Origin: Candidatus Gastranaerophilales bacterium
GTDB lineage: Bacteria > Cyanobacteriota > Vampirovibrionia > Gastranaerophilales > Gastranaerophilaceae
Reading direction: 5' to 3'
NCBI GenBank assembly: GCA_016280955.1
Contig: JAEEHV010000043.1
Coordinates: 1 to 64,000 of the forward strand
DNA length: 64,000 nt
The stretch's first letter is position 1. Each line of letters starts with the position of its first letter. The position numbers were made by a program, and so were the translations under genes. Positions 17,572 through 28,472 of this stretch are shown one piece after another. The notes under the pieces are model-generated. The model ran no database searches. It was given only the letters and a program-made list of their open reading frames with translations, and was not told the origin of the DNA.

Positions 17572-18063
17572 CTAATGAATTGTGTGTTTTATTTGAAGAT
17601 GTTTTTTTAATTTGGACGTTTCATCAGAAATACACTTTTCAACATACCTGTACGGTTTTTGCACTTCAAAAATTCCGACATTTACATTTTCATCCATTGC
17701 AATCAAAGCTTTAGGACTGATTAATTGTCTTTCTCTTTGAGTTGACTTTATAGTGTTTGATATCTGATCAACGGAATGTGTCAGTATGTAAGTGCTATTT
17801 GGGACTATACCCACACCAAGCGGAAATTTTTCATCTGAGCAATAAAAACACTGTTCCGCAATGACTTTACATTCATAAAAAAGTCTTTTTAATCCTTCGC
17901 CAAAAATTTCTCTGATATATGCAGAAGCCCCATTTTGCTCCATTTTTATCTGCCTGCCGAGATACAAACCTTCTCTGGTATAAAAATGCCAAACATTACC
18001 ATTTCGTTTGGGAATTGCTCTGTTTGCCGTTAAAATTGCTGCGATTGGTGATATCTTTGTCAT
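17572..18063 (-). CDS. unknown protein with N-terminal ISPI motif
   Basis: This 163-residue protein has no recognised family, no signal peptide and no membrane segment. It begins MTKISPIAAIL, an [I/V]-S-P-I start shared with the next gene upstream (MPSVSPIKHSP) and resembling two other unknowns of the window. Both neighbours also have a KP[YF]RY segment near the C-terminus (KPYRYVEK here), so they may be distant paralogues. An AAAGGA ribosome site precedes the ATG, and the gene follows its neighbour by 1 base. It closes the long minus-strand run that contains ligA. Confidence 0.72.
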   Translation of the reverse strand: MTKISPIAAILTANRAIPKRNGNVWHFYTREGLYLGRQIKMEQNGASAYIREIFGEGLKRLFYECKVIAEQCFYCSDEKFPLGVGIVPNSTYILTHSVDQISNTIKSTQRERQLISPKALIAMDENVNVGIFEVQKPYRYVEKCISDETSKLKKHLQIKHTIH

Positions 18064-18064
18064 T

Positions 18065-18619
18065 TTATTTTTCCTTTATAATCGGCTTTGTTTTATTTAT
18101 AGAATACTGCGGATAATACAAATGAGCTTTAAATTCATACCTGAATGGCTTATTTATCTTATATACAGGATAGTCCTCCGGAACATTATCCCCGAGTTTC
18201 TTTCTTTCAGCTTGAAGTTCTTCTGAATCTTTCAATTTTTCTATATACCTGTCAGATGCAAGCCCACGAGTAACAGTATCTTTTTGTATTGTATTATGCT
18301 CAAAATCTTTGATAGTTTTTTCAATTTCTATTTTAACCGGCATAAATCTGCGCTGCGGCAAAAAATATTTTACTAATTTTTCAATTATTATATTTTGCGA
18401 CAAAAATGGAATTTGCTCATCAGGTTTATACAAATCAATATTAATATATTTATACCCATGCAAAGTATTTTCGCCCTTCCTCAGAAGTCCCAACACTTGA
18501 TTTTCAGCATTTCTGAATTCTACATCACAAAATTCTGACGGGTTTTTGTATGCTTTAGCTTTATTTTCAATTAAATATTTTGCAACAGGCGAATGTTTGA
18601 TTGGCGATACACTTGGCAT
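18065..18619 (-). CDS. unknown protein with N-terminal VSPI motif
   Basis: This 184-residue hydrophilic protein has no recognised family. The start MPSVSPIKHSP resembles that of the following gene, and KPFRYEFK near the C-terminus matches its KPYRYVEK. The middle is charged with no membrane segment. The ATG has an AATAGGA site. Neighbours are a two-pass membrane protein 11 bases upstream and the possible paralogue 1 base downstream, so the three are co-transcribed after ligA. Confidence 0.72.
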   Translation of the reverse strand: MPSVSPIKHSPVAKYLIENKAKAYKNPSEFCDVEFRNAENQVLGLLRKGENTLHGYKYINIDLYKPDEQIPFLSQNIIIEKLVKYFLPQRRFMPVKIEIEKTIKDFEHNTIQKDTVTRGLASDRYIEKLKDSEELQAERKKLGDNVPEDYPVYKINKPFRYEFKAHLYYPQYSINKTKPIIKEK

Positions 18620-18630
18620 TTATATATATC

Positions 18631-19110
18631 CTATTTCGTTTCCGCTTTTTCTGCTGTCTTATTATTAGCATTAGAGTTTGATACCGGCTTTATGTCCTTT
18701 ATATCAACTCCCGGAATATTCATTTCTGAAAGGTTTTTAATTCTCAGTTCAGCTTCATGAGCTTTCATCATACTTTTTAAAAAAGCATCGTCCTTAATCT
18801 GCTTCTTCATATCTGCAAAAACAGACCTTAATTCTTCTTCACTCAGTCCTTCTGAAGATTTCATACAAACAACAAGTTTGTCTTTTCTGAATGTAAAATA
18901 TGAAGCGGCAATGATACCCCATAAAAGAATACCCTGAAAAATACCAATCTGCGGAATCTGAATCCAATGAGAAGCCGCAAAATTCCATAATTTCATACAG
19001 CTCCAGCCGGGAAACCACCCGAAACCTGCAGCAAAACAGCAGCCCATAAATACTAAATATAAAATTCCTCTGAAACCTTTAACCTGAATTATATTAATAT
19101 TTTTTTTCAT
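18631..19110 (-). CDS. unknown two-pass membrane protein
   Basis: This 159-residue protein has two hydrophobic segments (about residues 13-35, GFRGILYLVFMGCCFAAGFGW, and 55-72, IGIFQGILLWGIIAASYF). They are followed by a soluble C-terminal region that is helical and charged and ends in a low-complexity Asn/Lys/Glu tail. No family is recognised. It starts 7 bases after ligA and is probably translated from the same mRNA. Confidence 0.75.
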   Translation of the reverse strand: MKKNINIIQVKGFRGILYLVFMGCCFAAGFGWFPGWSCMKLWNFAASHWIQIPQIGIFQGILLWGIIAASYFTFRKDKLVVCMKSSEGLSEEELRSVFADMKKQIKDDAFLKSMMKAHEAELRIKNLSEMNIPGVDIKDIKPVSNSNANNKTAEKAETK

Positions 19111-19117
19111 ATTTAAC

Positions 19118-21112
<1,995 letters not shown>

Positions 21113-21154
21113 TTATCTGATTGATTGTTAAAACGAAATTCCGCCGTCCTGATT

Positions 21155-21403
21155 CTATATTACAACATTAAGCTTCTGTCTTGCATCCGCACTTTGTTTT
21201 ATTGCATTATTTTGCTCTGCAATTTCAGTTTCCAGCTTTTGCCTGACCTTTGCCGCCGAATTTATCCTTTGCATAATCAAATCAGGATTATAAATTTCCT
21301 TTGGATTCAAAATTCGCCTTTCCGCACACTCCATACAGCTTAATATTTGTGTCTGTACTACAGATTTGGACGGATATCCGTTATTTCTGATAACAAAAGC
21401 CAT
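21155..21403 (-). CDS. unknown small protein (82 aa)
   Basis: This small hydrophilic protein has no recognised family. It contains two Cys in CMEC and a helical C-terminal half (AAKVRQKLETEIAEQNNAIKQ) likely to form a short coiled coil. It is judged real because the ATG has an ideal AAAGGAG site and it fits tightly between its neighbours on the same strand. It lies between a 73-residue unknown and ligA. Confidence 0.7.
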   Translation of the reverse strand: MAFVIRNNGYPSKSVVQTQILSCMECAERRILNPKEIYNPDLIMQRINSAAKVRQKLETEIAEQNNAIKQSADARQKLNVVI

Positions 21404-21418
21404 ACTAACTCCTTTTAA

Positions 21419-21640
21419 CTAAAAAATATTAAAAAACTGACTTCTGAAAGCAAGAGACTGCTCTGTTGTTAACAAAGCAGAATCGGACTTCTTATGATTT
21501 ACTTTATTCAGCTGCAGCAAATCCTGCATATCTTTTAAAATGTTCTCTCTTATAACTAATTTACCGGATTTATATACTCTGTTATGTACAGCCGGATTTG
21601 TTCTGACCATAACCTCTATTTTATTTACCATACGTGCCAT
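21419..21640 (-). CDS. unknown small basic protein (73 aa)
   Basis: This small, Lys/Arg-rich hydrophilic protein starts MARMVNKIEVMVRTNPAVHN. No family is recognised. The ATG lies only 2 bases after the stop of the O-antigen-ligase-like gene, with GGGGAA as a ribosome site inside that gene, so translation is probably coupled. The next gene follows after 15 bases. High charge could suit nucleic-acid or protein binding, but this is a guess from composition. Confidence 0.68.
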   Translation of the reverse strand: MARMVNKIEVMVRTNPAVHNRVYKSGKLVIRENILKDMQDLLQLNKVNHKKSDSALLTTEQSLAFRSQFFNIF

Positions 21641-21642
21641 AA

Positions 21643-22941
21643 TTATTCCCCATTATCTGTTATAACATTGATTATACCAATCAGAATCCAGAATGTAAAC
21701 TGAATTTGAGGTCTGAAAAATACGGTATCAACCATTCCATGTACCATAATACCAATCAAAGAAACTAATGCTGTTATAACAAAAATAACCTCCTTAGTTT
21801 TATTTGTGAATATATATTTTACAGCATTAATAATGTTTGCGGTTAAAAAACCTATAAAAAATATTAAAGCGAAAATCCCGCTTTCTACAGCAATTTCCAG
21901 ATAAATATTGTATGCACTCAGAGCATCAAAACCTGTTTTCATATATAAACCATATACTTCTCTGAAATTTTGGTTGCCGCAGCCTATACCTAAAAGCCAA
22001 TTATCTTTGAACATATTTATACAGGAGTGATATACATTAAATCTGAAAGAATTTGAACTGTCACCGCGCATAGCAAAAATAGAATAAATCCTTGCCCTTA
22101 ATGAAGAAACAGACATTACTATAAGCGATACCGCCAACACACAGAAACCGGCAACAGTAGCGAAAAGTTTTTGCAGCTTTGGCTGCAATAATTTGTATGT
22201 TATATAAACCAAAGCCGTAAACATAAAGAAAAATCCGATATATGCCCCTCTGCATCCGGTCAAAACAGTTGCGACAACAGACAAAATTCCGAATATAACT
22301 GAAAGAGGCAATAATTTTTTATTTATAAAAGGTAATGTAATAAATGACGGAATAATTGACAACATATATCCGCCGAAAAGATTTGGATTATATGGTTTTA
22401 AAGTCCCGTAAACCCTTGTCATTACATCTTCGGGATTCAGATTGGACATATCCTGCCACCCTGAAATTTCTTCTACGGCTCCGAAATTTTGTAAAAATGC
22501 AAAAACTGTTTCATAACAGGCACATAGTGCAAATGTCAAAAATATCCATTTTATAAATTGTTTATTATCTTTCAGAAAATGAACAACTGATATATAAAAC
22601 CCAAGATAAGTCAATGTTTTCATAAATCCCTTCATGCTCAGATAAAGGAATGATGAACCCGCAACACTTATTACGACAAATAAAAAATAAATCAGCAAAA
22701 TTTTTTCTGAAGTATTCAGCTCAAACTTTTCCCCTGATTTTGTCAAAAGTTTTATAATCGTCAATATTATTGCAAATAATGCAAAATATCCTATCACATC
22801 AGGTTGAGCAAATACAGAACTTAATATAACAAAAAAGATATTAATTCCGATTAACCAATCGATTTTTTGGAGTATAAAACTTCTGTCATAAACAGGTTTT
22901 ATAAATTTCTGAAAATTTTCCAATAAAATATTTATAAACAT
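21643..22941 (-). CDS. O-antigen ligase/polymerase-like membrane protein
   Basis: This 432-residue protein has about eleven hydrophobic segments and a soluble loop near the C-terminal third, as in the Wzy/WaaL (O-antigen ligase) family. Family-like signatures are LTGCRGAYIGFFF and, in the large loop, GIGCGNQNFREVYGLY. Such proteins join glycans to lipid A core or polymerise surface polysaccharide on the periplasmic face. The cell makes lipid A (lpxI, lpxB in this window) and heptose precursors, which fits an LPS role. The exact reaction cannot be assigned. Confidence 0.83.
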   Translation of the reverse strand: MFINILLENFQKFIKPVYDRSFILQKIDWLIGINIFFVILSSVFAQPDVIGYFALFAIILTIIKLLTKSGEKFELNTSEKILLIYFLFVVISVAGSSFLYLSMKGFMKTLTYLGFYISVVHFLKDNKQFIKWIFLTFALCACYETVFAFLQNFGAVEEISGWQDMSNLNPEDVMTRVYGTLKPYNPNLFGGYMLSIIPSFITLPFINKKLLPLSVIFGILSVVATVLTGCRGAYIGFFFMFTALVYITYKLLQPKLQKLFATVAGFCVLAVSLIVMSVSSLRARIYSIFAMRGDSSNSFRFNVYHSCINMFKDNWLLGIGCGNQNFREVYGLYMKTGFDALSAYNIYLEIAVESGIFALIFFIGFLTANIINAVKYIFTNKTKEVIFVITALVSLIGIMVHGMVDTVFFRPQIQFTFWILIGIINVITDNGE

Positions 22942-22988
22942 AAAGTAATAATCTTTTTAATATAACCTATACTTATAACCGGTTAAAA

Positions 22989-23537
22989 TTATCCGACATT
23001 CGATGCTTCACCGGAATCATCAACTTTAACATCAGATATTACACGCACATCTGAGATTGTACCGTTGAATTTGTAATTTTCACCTTCTAGTGTAACAGGA
23101 AGTCCCATTTTAATTTTATTACCATCAACAACCGCACCGTCTTTTGTAATTTTTGCAACATCAGTAATTGTAACAACAGCATCAAAAATTGACGGTTGTG
23201 CCGGATCATTAACCAAAATATACTGTTTTTCACTCTTTGCTGATGCAACTGCAGTCTGACGGGGGGACGACACAACATCAAGCACTTTCAACTCTGAATA
23301 AGGAACATTCCTTATGGTTATAAAAGTTTTTGCTTCTGGTTCTATAGGGAATTTATCTCCTGTTACGGTAACACCTCTCAGAAATACCTGAAAAGTTATA
23401 GGCGATGTTGCTTCAATCTGTTTATCGGCAGTCTGACGAAAATGCTTCATTGTTGCAACACCAACAAACAATGCCGTAATAACACCTAAAATAATTATTA
23501 TATCAATAATATTCAGCTTATTAAAAATATTTTTCAT
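22989..23537 (-). CDS. DUF4330-like single-pass membrane protein
   Basis: This 182-residue protein has an N-terminal membrane anchor (about residues 10-28, IIDIIIILGVITALFVGVA) and an extracytoplasmic beta-rich domain. The FNKLNIIDIIIILG start, the FQVFLRGVT segment and overall size resemble the DUF4330 family known from cyanobacteria and Firmicutes; its function is unknown. The ATG has a TAGGAG site. It follows the rfaE1-like gene by 11 bases, and the O-antigen-ligase-like gene lies 47 bases further, suggesting an envelope role. Confidence 0.78.
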   Translation of the reverse strand: MKNIFNKLNIIDIIIILGVITALFVGVATMKHFRQTADKQIEATSPITFQVFLRGVTVTGDKFPIEPEAKTFITIRNVPYSELKVLDVVSSPRQTAVASAKSEKQYILVNDPAQPSIFDAVVTITDVAKITKDGAVVDGNKIKMGLPVTLEGENYKFNGTISDVRVISDVKVDDSGEASNVG

Positions 23538-23548
23538 TAATATTACTC

Positions 23549-24568
23549 CTATTCAAAAACTTCAATATATTCGGGAACTTCTGAAAGTATTTCATCAATA
23601 TTTGTCGTAGCACATCCAAACTGCTTTATTACAATTCCTGCTGCAATATTACCGATTATAGCAGCATAAACAGGATTAGCACCTACAGCCAGTGCCAAAG
23701 TATAAGTAGCCGTAACTGTATCTCCCGCACCCGTTACATCAAATACTTTTGATTTATTAAATACGGGAATATGATAATACCTTCCCTCATCCGTAATAAC
23801 AACCATCCCTTCAGAACCACAGGTTATAAGCACAGCAGGAGCTTCTGTTTCTTTAATAAGCATACTGCCTGCCCTCAAATAATCTTCTTTGCTTTTTAAA
23901 TAAAAACCAACATGTTTTTGAGTATCCGGAAGATTCGGTGTCATAGAAGTAATTCCCTTATACCTGTATAAATCCTTTTGGGCATCTACTACAACAATTT
24001 TGCCGTTTTTCTCCGCTTCCTCAGTTACGGTTTGTATAACTGCATCAGTAAGAGTTCCCAAATGATAATCAGAAAGTACTATAGCATCGTATAACGGAAT
24101 TAATAGTCTGATTTTCTCAATAAGTTTTTGTTCTGTTTCCTTTGAGATGGGAGCACTTGTCTGTCTGTCTATTCGGACAATCTGCTGAGTTACTGACTGG
24201 GAACAAGAACCTGATATTCTTGTTTTTGTAATTGTTTCCCTGCTGCTGTCAACAACAAGGTTAGAACAATCAATACCGGCATCTTTAAATGCTTTTTTCA
24301 AATCCTCGCCCTGATAATCTTCGCCTATTATACCAATTACTGAAACTTTTTTGTTATTAATTTCAGAAACGTTATGCGCAGCATTTGATGCTCCGCCCAA
24401 TATATAATTTGTATGGGTGTGCCGTAATATAAGTACGGGAGCTTCACGGGAAATTCTTTCAGTATCTCCGTAAACCATCTCATCGAGTGCCAAATCACCT
24501 ATTACAAGGATTTTTGATTTATCTAGTTCTCTTATATATCCTTTAAGTTTACTTAAATCAATTTTCAT
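23549..24568 (-). CDS. rfaE1: PfkB-family kinase, RfaE1/HldE N-domain type (heptose-7-phosphate kinase)
   Basis: This ribokinase-fold enzyme of 339 residues is probably the D-glycero-beta-D-manno-heptose-7-phosphate kinase of ADP-heptose synthesis. It has the first PfkB signature region (LGGASNAAHNV), QQIVRIDRQ as in HldE N-domains, and the second signature with the catalytic Asp (VFDVTGAGDTVTATY). There is no fused C-terminal nucleotidyltransferase, so a separate partner would be needed. ADP-heptose builds the LPS inner core, matching lpxI and lpxB in the window. It leads an envelope gene run and is divergent from an unknown membrane protein. Confidence 0.88.
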   Translation of the reverse strand: MKIDLSKLKGYIRELDKSKILVIGDLALDEMVYGDTERISREAPVLILRHTHTNYILGGASNAAHNVSEINNKKVSVIGIIGEDYQGEDLKKAFKDAGIDCSNLVVDSSRETITKTRISGSCSQSVTQQIVRIDRQTSAPISKETEQKLIEKIRLLIPLYDAIVLSDYHLGTLTDAVIQTVTEEAEKNGKIVVVDAQKDLYRYKGITSMTPNLPDTQKHVGFYLKSKEDYLRAGSMLIKETEAPAVLITCGSEGMVVITDEGRYYHIPVFNKSKVFDVTGAGDTVTATYTLALAVGANPVYAAIIGNIAAGIVIKQFGCATTNIDEILSEVPEYIEVFE

Positions 24569-24585
24569 ATCATCTTCTCTTACGA

Positions 24586-24614
24586 TTGCTTAACACTAAA
24601 TTCTAATATATAAT
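24586..24614 (+). promoter_or_regulatory. sigma-70-type promoter of the 24645 gene
   Basis: TTGCTT (24586-24591), exact 17-base spacer, TATAAT (24609-24614). The ATG lies 30 bases on, with an AGAGAG site. Confidence 0.75.
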
Positions 24615-24644
24615 ATATTTATACTACAAAAAAAGAGAGTTTTC

Positions 24645-25556
24645 ATGGCTGGCGGTTTTAATAAAGGAAAAGATTCAATTGAAATAAGTGAATTAGCATC
24701 ACTTAACGATGAAATTACTGATGATTTTATCGATCAGCTTCATAATCAGCTAGCTGAAAGTATTGCTAATGAAAAAACCATTGCTACAATACCGCAGGTA
24801 AATCCCGATGATGATTCAACACTTTTTGAAGAACCTGCACCTCCTGTTCAGCCGGAGCAACCGGTTTCGGAAGAAATACCTGTATTAACGGAACAAACAG
24901 AAGAAACGGCAATTTCACAAAGCGAAGAAACACCGGCTGAAAAACCGGCAGAACAACCTGTTCAAAAAACTGAAGCAGCAGATGATAATGTAAAAAAAGA
25001 AGAGAAAAAAGTTAATAATACTTTTGATGATAACTTTATCAAAAAATATAAAGCAAAATTAAACAAAAAGAATAATCCAGCTACGGATTTAATTGATGAT
25101 TCATCCATAAAGTCTGCCGGCACAAATAATGACGGAGAACCAATTGAAAAATTATCAAACGGCAACATCTCAGAGAGAGCAGCATCTCAGGAACAAAAAG
25201 ACTACAATGCCAGTCTGGATTTCCTTGACGGCAAAGTTAAATATTCTAAATACGTAATATACATAGATCCGCAAAATGTGGACTTTATTGAAGGTTTAAC
25301 TGTAAAAGAAAGAAAGAATCTTATAAATAATATTTTGCACCAGCAGGACAGTATCGAACTTACAAAACACAGATTTAAACTACTCAGGACATTATTTATA
25401 CACTTTATGATTGCAATTATTGTATTTGCAATCTCAATGCCGCTTGTTTACTATCTGATAAATGCATCTTTAGAAGCTACAATAGACAACCACAGACGTT
25501 CACAATCTAATTGGCAGACATTGTATAAAGAACACGGTAAGATTCCTAAAAATTAA
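24645..25556 (+). CDS. unknown acidic protein with C-terminal membrane segment
   Basis: This 303-residue protein has no recognised family. The first ~130 residues are acidic and Pro/Glu/Thr-rich (low complexity), followed by a charged region and a short folded-looking stretch (YVIYIDPQNVDFIEGLTVKE). One membrane segment (about residues 252-272, FMIAIIVFAISMPLVYYLINA) and a short basic tail follow. The topology is probably a large cytoplasmic domain anchored from the C-terminal end. Its stop overlaps the stop of the convergent next gene by 4 bases. Confidence 0.78.
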   Translation: MAGGFNKGKDSIEISELASLNDEITDDFIDQLHNQLAESIANEKTIATIPQVNPDDDSTLFEEPAPPVQPEQPVSEEIPVLTEQTEETAISQSEETPAEKPAEQPVQKTEAADDNVKKEEKKVNNTFDDNFIKKYKAKLNKKNNPATDLIDDSSIKSAGTNNDGEPIEKLSNGNISERAASQEQKDYNASLDFLDGKVKYSKYVIYIDPQNVDFIEGLTVKERKNLINNILHQQDSIELTKHRFKLLRTLFIHFMIAIIVFAISMPLVYYLINASLEATIDNHRRSQSNWQTLYKEHGKIPKN

Positions 25557-26344
25557 GCAGTCTCACGAACAGGAACTAATTCTTTATTTGCCGCTAATGA
25601 CGGAACGGCATTTTCACCGGATTCACCTGTTATTTTTTCATACACACAAAGTGCCAGTTTTCTTCCGCCTAGATAACCTGCAATTGATGATAAAATTAAT
25701 CCGAAACCCTTTGCAATTTTCGGAACATGCTTTAATGTCATGCCAAAGAACTTTTTAACTGCAAAATAATCTTTCATTGCATCTATACTGCTGCTTGCAT
25801 AAGGTAATTTCCTAATTAATGCTTCATGCTCATGGGTAATTAATTTACCGTTCTTTCTTTCATAAGTTGACATTCCTGCAAGACGTTTATATGCAGGTTC
25901 GGTTATGGCTAACATGCCGACAATTCCTGCACCTTCAACAAAACCTTCTTTTATGGGTTCATCGGATGTCAGAACTCTTAATCCGCTTGTGAATATAATA
26001 AACTCATTAACATAATCGCCGACAAATTTTAATGCTTTTAATAATTTACCGCCTGCCGTTTTTAAGAAACTTTCTGATGAAACAGATGCTGCTTTTTCCG
26101 CACCTGATGCTGCTTTAATACTTTCTTCCGCACTCATAAACATATTAGCCAGTTCAGGGGATGCTGCCTTGACAATATTTGCGGAACATTCAGCTGCTCT
26201 CTCTATTTGTCCTGATGCTACAACAGAATTCATAACAGTTTGTGCAGCATCATTTGCCTGACGTGCTCTGTCAAGTCTTCTTGCTGCAAAACCGCTGCTT
26301 GATATTACGGTTGGTAAAACTGCTGCTGTGAGTCCTGCTGACAT
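25553..26344 (-). CDS. unknown Ala-rich protein, possibly membrane-associated
   Basis: This 263-residue protein has no recognised family. It is Ala/Ser/Gly-rich with moderately hydrophobic stretches (LTAAVLPTVISSSGFAAR at the start; FIIFTSGLRVLTS; GFGLILSSIAGYLGG near the C-terminus) that could be membrane-contacting helices. The ATG has an AAAGGTG site. It stands between convergent and co-directional genes with no functional hint. Confidence 0.72.
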   Translation of the reverse strand: MSAGLTAAVLPTVISSSGFAARRLDRARQANDAAQTVMNSVVASGQIERAAECSANIVKAASPELANMFMSAEESIKAASGAEKAASVSSESFLKTAGGKLLKALKFVGDYVNEFIIFTSGLRVLTSDEPIKEGFVEGAGIVGMLAITEPAYKRLAGMSTYERKNGKLITHEHEALIRKLPYASSSIDAMKDYFAVKKFFGMTLKHVPKIAKGFGLILSSIAGYLGGRKLALCVYEKITGESGENAVPSLAANKELVPVRETA

Positions 26345-26458
26345 AATAAATTACACCTTTACACACTAAAGTACTTTCATATATATAAAGTTCTTTTTAT
26401 GTATAAATTTGCGTTAATTATAATATTTCTTTACAAATCTTAATCAAACGGCATTATG

Positions 26459-27124
26459 TTACTTTTTCATATCAATCAATATTATCACTGTCTTTTTAAC
26501 TAACTGAACTGCCCATCTCAGAATAAGGAAGCCGCCTAAAATTCCTATAAAAGCATCCAAATAAATAACACCAAAATATTTTCCTATTAAAAGTGCTGCT
26601 ATTGCAAGTATCGAAGTCAGGGCATCTGCCATAATGTGATAATATGCTGCCATAAAATTGTAATCTTCATCTTTTTCACCATCATGGTCATGTTTACTAT
26701 CAAAATTCATAACCAAAATACAAACCACATTTACAACCAACCCAATCACAGCAACCAAAATTGCTTCGTCAAATTTTATATTAATCGGAGAGATTACCCT
26801 TTGTACAGCCTCATATATAATCCATACACCCGTAATGCCCAGAAACAAAGAACTTGTATATGCTGCCAAAGTCCCGATTTTGGTTGTTCCGTTCGGAAAA
26901 CTCGGAGAATCTTTAAATGCACGAATTAATATATATGCCGCATAAGTTAAGCCCAAAGCAAGAGCATGCGTACCCATGTGATAACCGTCAGCAAGTAAAG
27001 CCATTGAATGTGTAATATATCCGTATATAATTTCCGCAAACATTGTTATAACGGTTAATATTATTACAACCAGTGTCTTTTTTTCATTAGCATTTGTTAT
27101 TTCGTGTTCATGCTCGTGTGTCAA
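26459..27124 (-). CDS. cation diffusion facilitator (CDF) metal transporter, DmeF-like
   Basis: This inner-membrane metal/proton antiporter exports divalent cations such as Zn or Co. It has six hydrophobic segments, and the paired metal sites are visible as ALLADGYHMGTHA (HxxxD-type in segment 2) and HIMADALTS (segment 5). A His-rich N-terminus (THEHEHE) and a cytoplasmic loop (SKHDHDGEKDED) may bind metal. At ~220 residues it lacks the usual C-terminal cytoplasmic domain. The track begins at a TTG at 27139; the TTG at 27124 (MTHEHEHEIT) is better placed after GGAG. Confidence 0.88.
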   Translation of the reverse strand: MTHEHEHEITNANEKKTLVVIILTVITMFAEIIYGYITHSMALLADGYHMGTHALALGLTYAAYILIRAFKDSPSFPNGTTKIGTLAAYTSSLFLGITGVWIIYEAVQRVISPINIKFDEAILVAVIGLVVNVVCILVMNFDSKHDHDGEKDEDYNFMAAYYHIMADALTSILAIAALLIGKYFGVIYLDAFIGILGGFLILRWAVQLVKKTVIILIDMKK

Positions 27125-27149
27125 AACAAAACTCCGCAATTTTCATTAA

Positions 27150-28472
27150 CTATTTTACCGGAACATTAAATGTTCCTTCAAATGTTTTGTATTGTTTATC
27201 TTTATAAACATATACATCTATATAATACTGTTCAAGTTCTTTTTTCGTAAATATATTTTTCCCAAAACTGACATCTATGTCTTTTGAACTTCCGCCATTT
27301 GAATAAATAGGATTTTTTCTTGTTGCACACTGTACGGTGTAAACTTCTTTGTTATCATTTTTATGGCGAAGTATAAATTCCGCATGCAAACGATTTATAT
27401 CGTTAGACGAATTATTAATTAACGTAAATTTTGCATTCAGTTTGTATCTGAAAAATACTTTTTTAATATTGAAATTCTTAAGTTCTACATCAAGTTCATT
27501 TTTATACACAACTTTGTTATTTACGAATAAATCAACTGAATGAGCTCTGTATCTGTAATATTTAGACTTAACCGTATCACCCTGAATTTCCGCTATGTTT
27601 GATGCTTTCATCAAAGCTCTTATAAATACGTCATAATCAATATGCTGAGGCATTTTTTCAAGCAAATAATTGAAATAATCTACAGAAACTATAGGATCCA
27701 AATCCGCATATACAATTGCCATTTTATACTTAATCATGTCATTGTCCGGAGCATAAGTCCTTGCCTGTTTTAAATATTTTATTGCATCCGAATTATAACC
27801 GTTTGTAACCATAACATCCGCAGTATTCAAATATGCTTCGGATAGTCTTTTCTTTATTGAGTTATGAACATATTTATCACGCTTGGATAATTTTTCATAA
27901 TAATATTTAGCCTTTTCGTAAGCGGCAGCTGCTTTAACAAACTTGTTTTCAGCCATATATTTATCACCCATATTAATATAAATACGGGTTTTAAAATTAA
28001 CGACCTTAACGTTATTTGTATCAATTACGGAATCAATAATTTTCTGGGCATCATCAAACTTTTGCATTGTTATCAAAAGTCTTGCCAGTCTGTAATGAGC
28101 ATTATAATTATTTTCAGGAGCTTTATTGTATGCAAGGTAATATGCATATTCCGCTTTATAATAATCTTCGGCAGATTCGTAAAGATTTCCGACCTGCATA
28201 CAAATCTTAAAACTCTTGTTATGCAAAGATTTTGTTAAGTCAGACTGTGCAATTATTTTTTGTGCTAACTTTGCTTCCAGCTTTGTTCTGGCATGGGTTT
28301 TTGAAGCATAAATGTTCCGTACCATCTCACTTCTTGCGTGGAATGAGAGCAGCACAGTTATAATCGCAGCAGCGATAAATGTTATGCCTGCCGTCCGCAA
28401 GTAACCCGAGATTTCTTCCTGTAAAGATTTCTCTGTACGTGTATATTTGCCTTTTTTCTTTTCTTTAATCAT
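27150..28472 (-). CDS. membrane-anchored TPR protein
   Basis: This 440-residue protein has an N-terminal basic stretch, one membrane segment (about 29-46, ITFIAAAIITVLLSFHA), then tetratricopeptide repeats from about residue 90 to 290. Examples are AEYAYYLAYNKAPENNYNAH and AIKYLKQARTYAPDNDMIKY. A beta-rich C-terminal domain of ~120 residues follows. TPR proteins act as scaffolds; here the repeats would face the outside of the inner membrane. It overlaps mgtC by 8 bases, so the two are co-translated. No specific partner can be named. Confidence 0.82.
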   Translation of the reverse strand: MIKEKKKGKYTRTEKSLQEEISGYLRTAGITFIAAAIITVLLSFHARSEMVRNIYASKTHARTKLEAKLAQKIIAQSDLTKSLHNKSFKICMQVGNLYESAEDYYKAEYAYYLAYNKAPENNYNAHYRLARLLITMQKFDDAQKIIDSVIDTNNVKVVNFKTRIYINMGDKYMAENKFVKAAAAYEKAKYYYEKLSKRDKYVHNSIKKRLSEAYLNTADVMVTNGYNSDAIKYLKQARTYAPDNDMIKYKMAIVYADLDPIVSVDYFNYLLEKMPQHIDYDVFIRALMKASNIAEIQGDTVKSKYYRYRAHSVDLFVNNKVVYKNELDVELKNFNIKKVFFRYKLNAKFTLINNSSNDINRLHAEFILRHKNDNKEVYTVQCATRKNPIYSNGGSSKDIDVSFGKNIFTKKELEQYYIDVYVYKDKQYKTFEGTFNVPVK

